From NCBI GenBank assembly GCA_938003715.1, contig CALKYK010000141.1, positions 1-18,662 of the forward strand: 18,662 nt of DNA, read 5' to 3'. Source of the stretch: an uncultured Gammaproteobacteria bacterium (GTDB lineage: Bacteria > Pseudomonadota > Gammaproteobacteria > Steroidobacterales > Woeseiaceae). The notes beneath the pieces were generated by a model. The model saw nothing but the letters and a program-made list of their open reading frames with translations. It was not told the DNA's origin and searched no databases. Shown here piece after piece: positions 15,311-18,662 of the stretch (position 1 is the first letter of the stretch; every line of letters begins with the position of its first letter). Both the position numbers and the translations under genes were made by a program.

Positions 15311-15760
15311 ATGCAGAACATCATTCGAATCGTTCTTGTCGTTGCGCTGATCGGCCTCGGCGGCTGTGGTGGCGATCGCATGTCCGAGAAAGGCTTCAGC
15401 CTGCCGCCGGGCAATGCGGTAATGGGCCGGGAAGCGTTCACCTACCTCCACTGCCACGAGTGCCACACGGTCGCGGGCGAGACGTTTTCGGGCGTGCCGC
15501 TGGCCGACCCGCCGTTCGTCGCGCTCGGCGGCACAGTCACGCGCGTCAAGACCTATGGCGAACTCGTCACTGCGATCATCAACCCGTCGCACAAGCTCGC
15601 GCAGGGCTACGCACCCGAGGTCGTTTCGAACGACGGCGAGTCGAAAATGCCGGTCTACAATGGCTACATGACCGTGCAGGAGCTGATCGATATCGTCGCG
15701 TTCCTGCAGCCGCACAACGACGTTTACCTGCCGCAGTTCGAGTACCGCATATACCCGTAA
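15311..15760 (+). CDS. monoheme cytochrome c lipoprotein
   Basis: This 149-residue class I c-type cytochrome is anchored to a membrane by a lipid. The signal MQNIIRIVLVVALIGLGGC has a clear lipobox with Cys19. The heme site is CHECH (48-52), and the axial Met is probably in SKMPVYNGYM (M113). I chose the ATG at 15311 because it gives the proper lipoprotein signal; an upstream in-frame start at 15263 adds an unlikely Cys-rich tail. No Shine-Dalgarno sequence precedes it; an inverted repeat lies there instead. It is divergent from the cytochrome c' gene and 40 bases before the oxygenase gene, with which it may be cotranscribed. The likely role is electron shuttle to a terminal oxidase or other acceptor. 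Confidence 0.87.
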   Translation: MQNIIRIVLVVALIGLGGCGGDRMSEKGFSLPPGNAVMGREAFTYLHCHECHTVAGETFSGVPLADPPFVALGGTVTRVKTYGELVTAIINPSHKLAQGYAPEVVSNDGESKMPVYNGYMTVQELIDIVAFLQPHNDVYLPQFEYRIYP

Positions 15761-15800
15761 TGCTGCGCGCCGCCCGGCGTCCGTCTGGTAGGCTATCCGG

Positions 15801-16886
15801 ATGGCCGGAACGGACCTCAATGCGCTCAACCGCGATTTCTCTCGCTACGACCAGGTAGAGAAAAGCCACACCTACCGGCTCGCCGAGTCGCCGGGCGACG
15901 AGTTTGACGAGGACTACGAGATCGCGACGCTCGACCTCGGCCGCTACCTGCACGGTGACGACCACGCAAGAGCCGTGTTCGCCGACGAATTCAGTGGCGC
16001 GATGCGCGACATCGGTTTCGCGGTGCTCACCGGGCACGGTGTCGACCCGGCGCTGTACGACGAGATCGAAGCCGCCACGGAACGATTCTTCACCTCGTTC
16101 CCGCTAGAGGAAAAAATGCGCTTTCGCGCGGCGCGGCAGGGTTCGGTCAGCCAGGGTTACTTCCCGATTCGCGAAACGAGCGACATCCATCCGGACCTCG
16201 TCGAAGGCTGGGTGTTCTGCCGGCGGGCGTTCGACATGCCGCAGCGGCGCGACACCCCGTTCGATCCGCAGGCGTTCTGGCCCGACCCGGCGTACGAACC
16301 GGTGTTCCGCCGCCTGGCGGTCGAACACGAAAAGCTGTTCAAACCGGTCGCGTCGGTCATGTTCCAGGGCTTCGGTGTTGATCCAGCCATTTATGACGCA
16401 AAGCTTGAACATAACCACTCCCGCCTGCCGTTAAACTACTTTCCGCCGCTCGGCGACGCCGAGCTCGCCAGCGGCGCGGGCCGCCTGCTGGGCCACGAAG
16501 ACGTCGACCTGTTCACCTTGCTGCCGGCGTCGAAAGTCAGCGGCCTGCAGGTATGGAACCACCAGAGCGGCAGGTGGGTGCGGCTCGACGCGCCGCCCGG
16601 TTCGATCATCATCAACACCGGCGACTATATGCAGCGCATCACGAATGACCTGCTGCCGTCGACGACACACCGCGTCGGACGCCCGCGCGACGGCGCAATG
16701 ACCGGCCGGGCGCGCATCTCGTTCCCGATGGCTGTGTACGTGTGGGAAGACGAGGTCCTCGAGGTACTGCCGGACCTCGGCGAACCGAAGTACGAACCGA
16801 TCCGCGCAATCACTTTCCATACGCGAAGCACCAGCAAGTTTTACGGCGATGAGTACGCGGTGGAAGCGCCGCTCGACAACGGGTAA
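15801..16886 (+). CDS. 2-oxoglutarate/Fe(II) oxygenase, isopenicillin N synthase-like
   Basis: This is a 361-residue cytosolic non-heme iron enzyme. The N-terminal DIOX_N-type part (IATLDLGRYL, IGFAVLTGHGVDPALYD) is followed by the double-stranded beta-helix with the iron triad H232-x-D234 (LGHEDVDLFTLL) and H290 (STTHRV), and by R305-x-S307 (RARISFP), which binds the carboxylate of 2-oxoglutarate. The set is complete, so it should be active. The family hydroxylates, desaturates or cyclises small molecules, including gibberellins, flavonoids, amino acids and peptides; the substrate is unknown. It is followed 6 bases later by the TPR/propeller gene. The slightly long N-terminus before the conserved domain is typical of bacterial members. 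Confidence 0.92.
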   Translation: MAGTDLNALNRDFSRYDQVEKSHTYRLAESPGDEFDEDYEIATLDLGRYLHGDDHARAVFADEFSGAMRDIGFAVLTGHGVDPALYDEIEAATERFFTSFPLEEKMRFRAARQGSVSQGYFPIRETSDIHPDLVEGWVFCRRAFDMPQRRDTPFDPQAFWPDPAYEPVFRRLAVEHEKLFKPVASVMFQGFGVDPAIYDAKLEHNHSRLPLNYFPPLGDAELASGAGRLLGHEDVDLFTLLPASKVSGLQVWNHQSGRWVRLDAPPGSIIINTGDYMQRITNDLLPSTTHRVGRPRDGAMTGRARISFPMAVYVWEDEVLEVLPDLGEPKYEPIRAITFHTRSTSKFYGDEYAVEAPLDNG

Positions 16887-16892
16887 GCCGCG

Positions 16893-18167
16893 ATGCACAG
16901 CCTGCGATTCCTGGCGCTCCTCGGCGCGCTGCTCACGATCAGCGCCGCCGCCGCGGAAATCGATGCCGAGGCGGCCCAGGACTACATACGCGAAGCCGGT
17001 GCCGCGTACCGCGATGGCGATATGCAATCGTTTACCGATGCGCTCGAAACCGCGTACGAACTGAACCCGTTCAGCCTCGCAACCCGCTACAACCTGGCCT
17101 GCGCCTACGCGCTCGGCGGCCGCGCCGAAGCTTCGCTTGCGCTGCTCGAGTCGCTGGTCGCACAGCGCATCGATTACGGCATGGCCAATGACGACGATCT
17201 CGCGTCGCTGCGCGACCTGCCGCGATTCGGCGAAATGGTCGCGCAGCTGGAGTCGTCGACGGTGCCGGTCGTCGCGGGCTCGCTGCGTCATGAAATCGAG
17301 CGCCTGGACCTGGTGCCGGAAGGCATCGCGATCGATACGGCAACCGGCCGCACCTTTGTCGGCAGCATGCGCACGGGCGAGATCTTCGTTTTCGACGCGA
17401 CGGGCGGCCTGACGAAATTCGCCACCGTAGAGCACGATGGACCGCTCGCCGCCATCGGGCTGACTGCCGATGTCGCGCGCGGCACATTGTGGGCCGTCGG
17501 CGCGTCGTTCGGGCTGGTCGAGAGCTTCGACCCGGATGCGCCGCCTCGCTCCGGCGTCTTCGGCTTCGACCTCGAAAGCGGCGAGCCGACGAAGCGCTAT
17601 CTCGCCGCGAACCCGGTCAACGGCTTCAACGACGTCACGTTGGGCCCCGACGGCACGCTCTACCTCAGCGGCGACGCACCGAGCGTCGTCCGCCCGGGTT
17701 CGGACCACATCCAGGCTCTGCCGACGACTGTCGACGTGTACGGTTCCAACGGCGTCGCACTGCACCCGGACGGCCGGCGCCTGTACACCAGCGCCTACCC
17801 GGTCGGCATTGCCGTCATCGATCTCCACTCCGGCGACACGCGCTGGCTCGAGGCGCCGGACGACGTGACGCTGTACGGCATCGACGGCCTGTACTGGTAC
17901 CGCGGCGGTCTTGTCGGCGTGCAGAACGGCACGCGGCCGTGGCGGCTGGCACGTTTCACGCTCGACGACTCGGGACACCGCATCACGTCGGCCCGTTACC
18001 TCGAGTTCGCGAACCCGGCGATCACGCCGACCACCGGCGCCATCGTCGGCGACGACATTCACTACGTCGGCCAGGGTCCGCGGCCCGACGCTATCCCGGC
18101 GCACGTGCCCGCTGCACTCGCGCCGTTTCTCGGCAAGACTCTCGTCATGACCGCCTCACTGGAATGA
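16893..18167 (+). CDS. secreted TPR plus beta-propeller protein
   Basis: This 424-residue protein has a signal peptide (MHSLRFLALLGALLTISAAA), a helical TPR-like part at about 26-120 (YRDGDMQSFTDALETAYELN, ATRYNLACAYALGG), and a six-bladed propeller of the SMP-30/NHL type from about 125 to the end, with repeats such as PEGIAIDTATGRTFVGS, GFNDVTLGPDGTLYLS and GVALHPDGRRLYTS. Such propellers act as lactonases or bind ligands; no calcium-site set is certain from the sequence alone. The combination of TPR and propeller in one exported protein is uncommon. It starts 6 bases after the oxygenase and ends 4 bases before the antiporter gene, so the three are probably one transcript. Confidence 0.8.
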   Translation: MHSLRFLALLGALLTISAAAAEIDAEAAQDYIREAGAAYRDGDMQSFTDALETAYELNPFSLATRYNLACAYALGGRAEASLALLESLVAQRIDYGMANDDDLASLRDLPRFGEMVAQLESSTVPVVAGSLRHEIERLDLVPEGIAIDTATGRTFVGSMRTGEIFVFDATGGLTKFATVEHDGPLAAIGLTADVARGTLWAVGASFGLVESFDPDAPPRSGVFGFDLESGEPTKRYLAANPVNGFNDVTLGPDGTLYLSGDAPSVVRPGSDHIQALPTTVDVYGSNGVALHPDGRRLYTSAYPVGIAVIDLHSGDTRWLEAPDDVTLYGIDGLYWYRGGLVGVQNGTRPWRLARFTLDDSGHRITSARYLEFANPAITPTTGAIVGDDIHYVGQGPRPDAIPAHVPAALAPFLGKTLVMTASLE

Positions 18168-18171
18168 ACCG

Positions 18172-18662
18172 ATGACCGATCCCAGCTGGTATTCCGTACT
18201 GCCGCCGATACTCGCGATCATCCTCGCGATCTGGACCAAGCAGGTTCTCCTGTCGCTGTTCGCCGGCATCTGGATGGGCTTCACGTTGCTCGAGGGATTC
18301 GATCCGTTCGCCGGCGCCGTGGCGGGTGTGGACGGGATCATCAACGTGTTCGGCGACGCCGGCGACACGCGGGTGCTGATATTCACGCTGATCATCGGCG
18401 CGCTGATCGCGACGATCGAGCACTCCGGCGGCGTGCGCGGCTTCGTGCACTACCTGGAAACGCGGCGCTGGGTGCACAACCGGCTGCGGGCGCAGCTCCT
18501 GGCCTGGGGCACCGGCATCGTCATCTTCATCGAATCGAACATCACGCTGCTCGTGGCGGGCTCGGTCAGCCGGCCGCTGTTCGACCGCTATCGGCTCTCG
18601 CGCGAAAAGCTCGCCTACCTGATCGACGCGACCTCGGCCCCGGTCTGCGTGATGATCCCGCT
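18172..18662 (+). CDS. NhaC-family Na+/H+ antiporter, 3' end cut off
   Basis: The first 163 residues of an inner-membrane protein are present; the gene runs off the window. Hydrophobic segments follow each other (SVLPPILAIILAIWTKQVLL, FTLIIGALIATIEHSGGV, and the one around GIVIFIESNITLLVAGSV), and the sequence LIDATSAPVCVMIP matches the conserved D-S/T-x-x-A-P-V-C stretch of NhaC-type carriers. It would exchange Na+ or an organic ion for protons. The ATG is 4 bases past the stop of the preceding gene, implying the same operon. Family members also include malate/lactate and amino-acid exchangers, so transport of a compound made by the upstream oxygenase cannot be excluded. Confidence 0.85.
   Translation, partial: MTDPSWYSVLPPILAIILAIWTKQVLLSLFAGIWMGFTLLEGFDPFAGAVAGVDGIINVFGDAGDTRVLIFTLIIGALIATIEHSGGVRGFVHYLETRRWVHNRLRAQLLAWGTGIVIFIESNITLLVAGSVSRPLFDRYRLSREKLAYLIDATSAPVCVMIP

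Noticed and set aside
16431..18104. 557-residue minus-strand open frame opposite the oxygenase and propeller genes
   Set aside because: It spans two well-supported plus-strand genes, with no motif of its own.
1..18662. CRISPR arrays, tRNA/rRNA genes, insertion sequences, phage genes
   Set aside because: I found no regularly spaced repeats, no tRNA-like arms and no transposase or integrase motifs by reading both strands.

Overview
The window is GC-rich, densely packed bacterial DNA, with no RNA gene, insertion sequence, integrase or CRISPR array that I can see. Very large TonB-dependent receptors, a Tat-type exported RidA, PQQ-dependent sugar dehydrogenase, cytochrome c' and DUF481 barrels point to an aerobic Gram-negative. 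A marine or soil gammaproteobacterium of the Woeseiaceae/Steroidobacteraceae kind is my guess from protein style only, not from a search. I count 16 protein genes, 15 complete and one cut by the right edge.

Left part, minus strand (309-11150). Reading leftwards from 11150, eight genes follow each other with gaps of at most about 25 bases or with 1-4 base overlaps: YceI-like periplasmic protein, exported RidA-like protein, PQQ-dependent aldose dehydrogenase lipoprotein, GFA-type zinc protein, DUF2238/YjdF-like membrane protein, NCS1 permease, hydantoinase/oxoprolinase-type ATP-dependent amidohydrolase, and DUF917 (S-methyl-thiohydantoin desulfurase-like) protein. The last three form an import-and-hydrolysis module for a cyclic amide (hydantoin, thiohydantoin or 5-oxoproline-like). 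The first three act in the periplasm and look oxidative. A 1100-residue TonB-dependent receptor follows with its own good sigma70-type promoter, a leader with several hairpins (one covering the ribosome binding site), and a strong terminator. It may bring the substrate across the outer membrane.

Middle part (11151-13811). A gamma-glutamyltransferase gene reads rightwards, divergent from the YceI gene. It converges on a DUF481 outer-membrane barrel gene, with a hairpin between the two stop codons.

Right part (13812-18662). Two overlapping minus-strand genes encode cytochrome c' and a diheme cytochrome c. Divergent from them is a plus-strand run: a lipoprotein monoheme cytochrome c, an isopenicillin-N-synthase-like 2-oxoglutarate/Fe(II) oxygenase, a TPR plus beta-propeller secreted protein, and the start of an NhaC-family Na+/H+ antiporter. 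Short inverted repeats sharing the half-site TTGTTAC lie upstream of the DUF481 gene and between the divergent cytochrome genes.

Taken together, the window looks like a catabolic and electron-transfer neighbourhood. Outer-membrane uptake, periplasmic peptide/glutathione cleavage and sugar oxidation, soluble and membrane-anchored cytochromes, inner-membrane import, and cytoplasmic opening of a cyclic amide are all present. The real substrate cannot be read from the sequence. Bases 1-223 contain no gene I can support.
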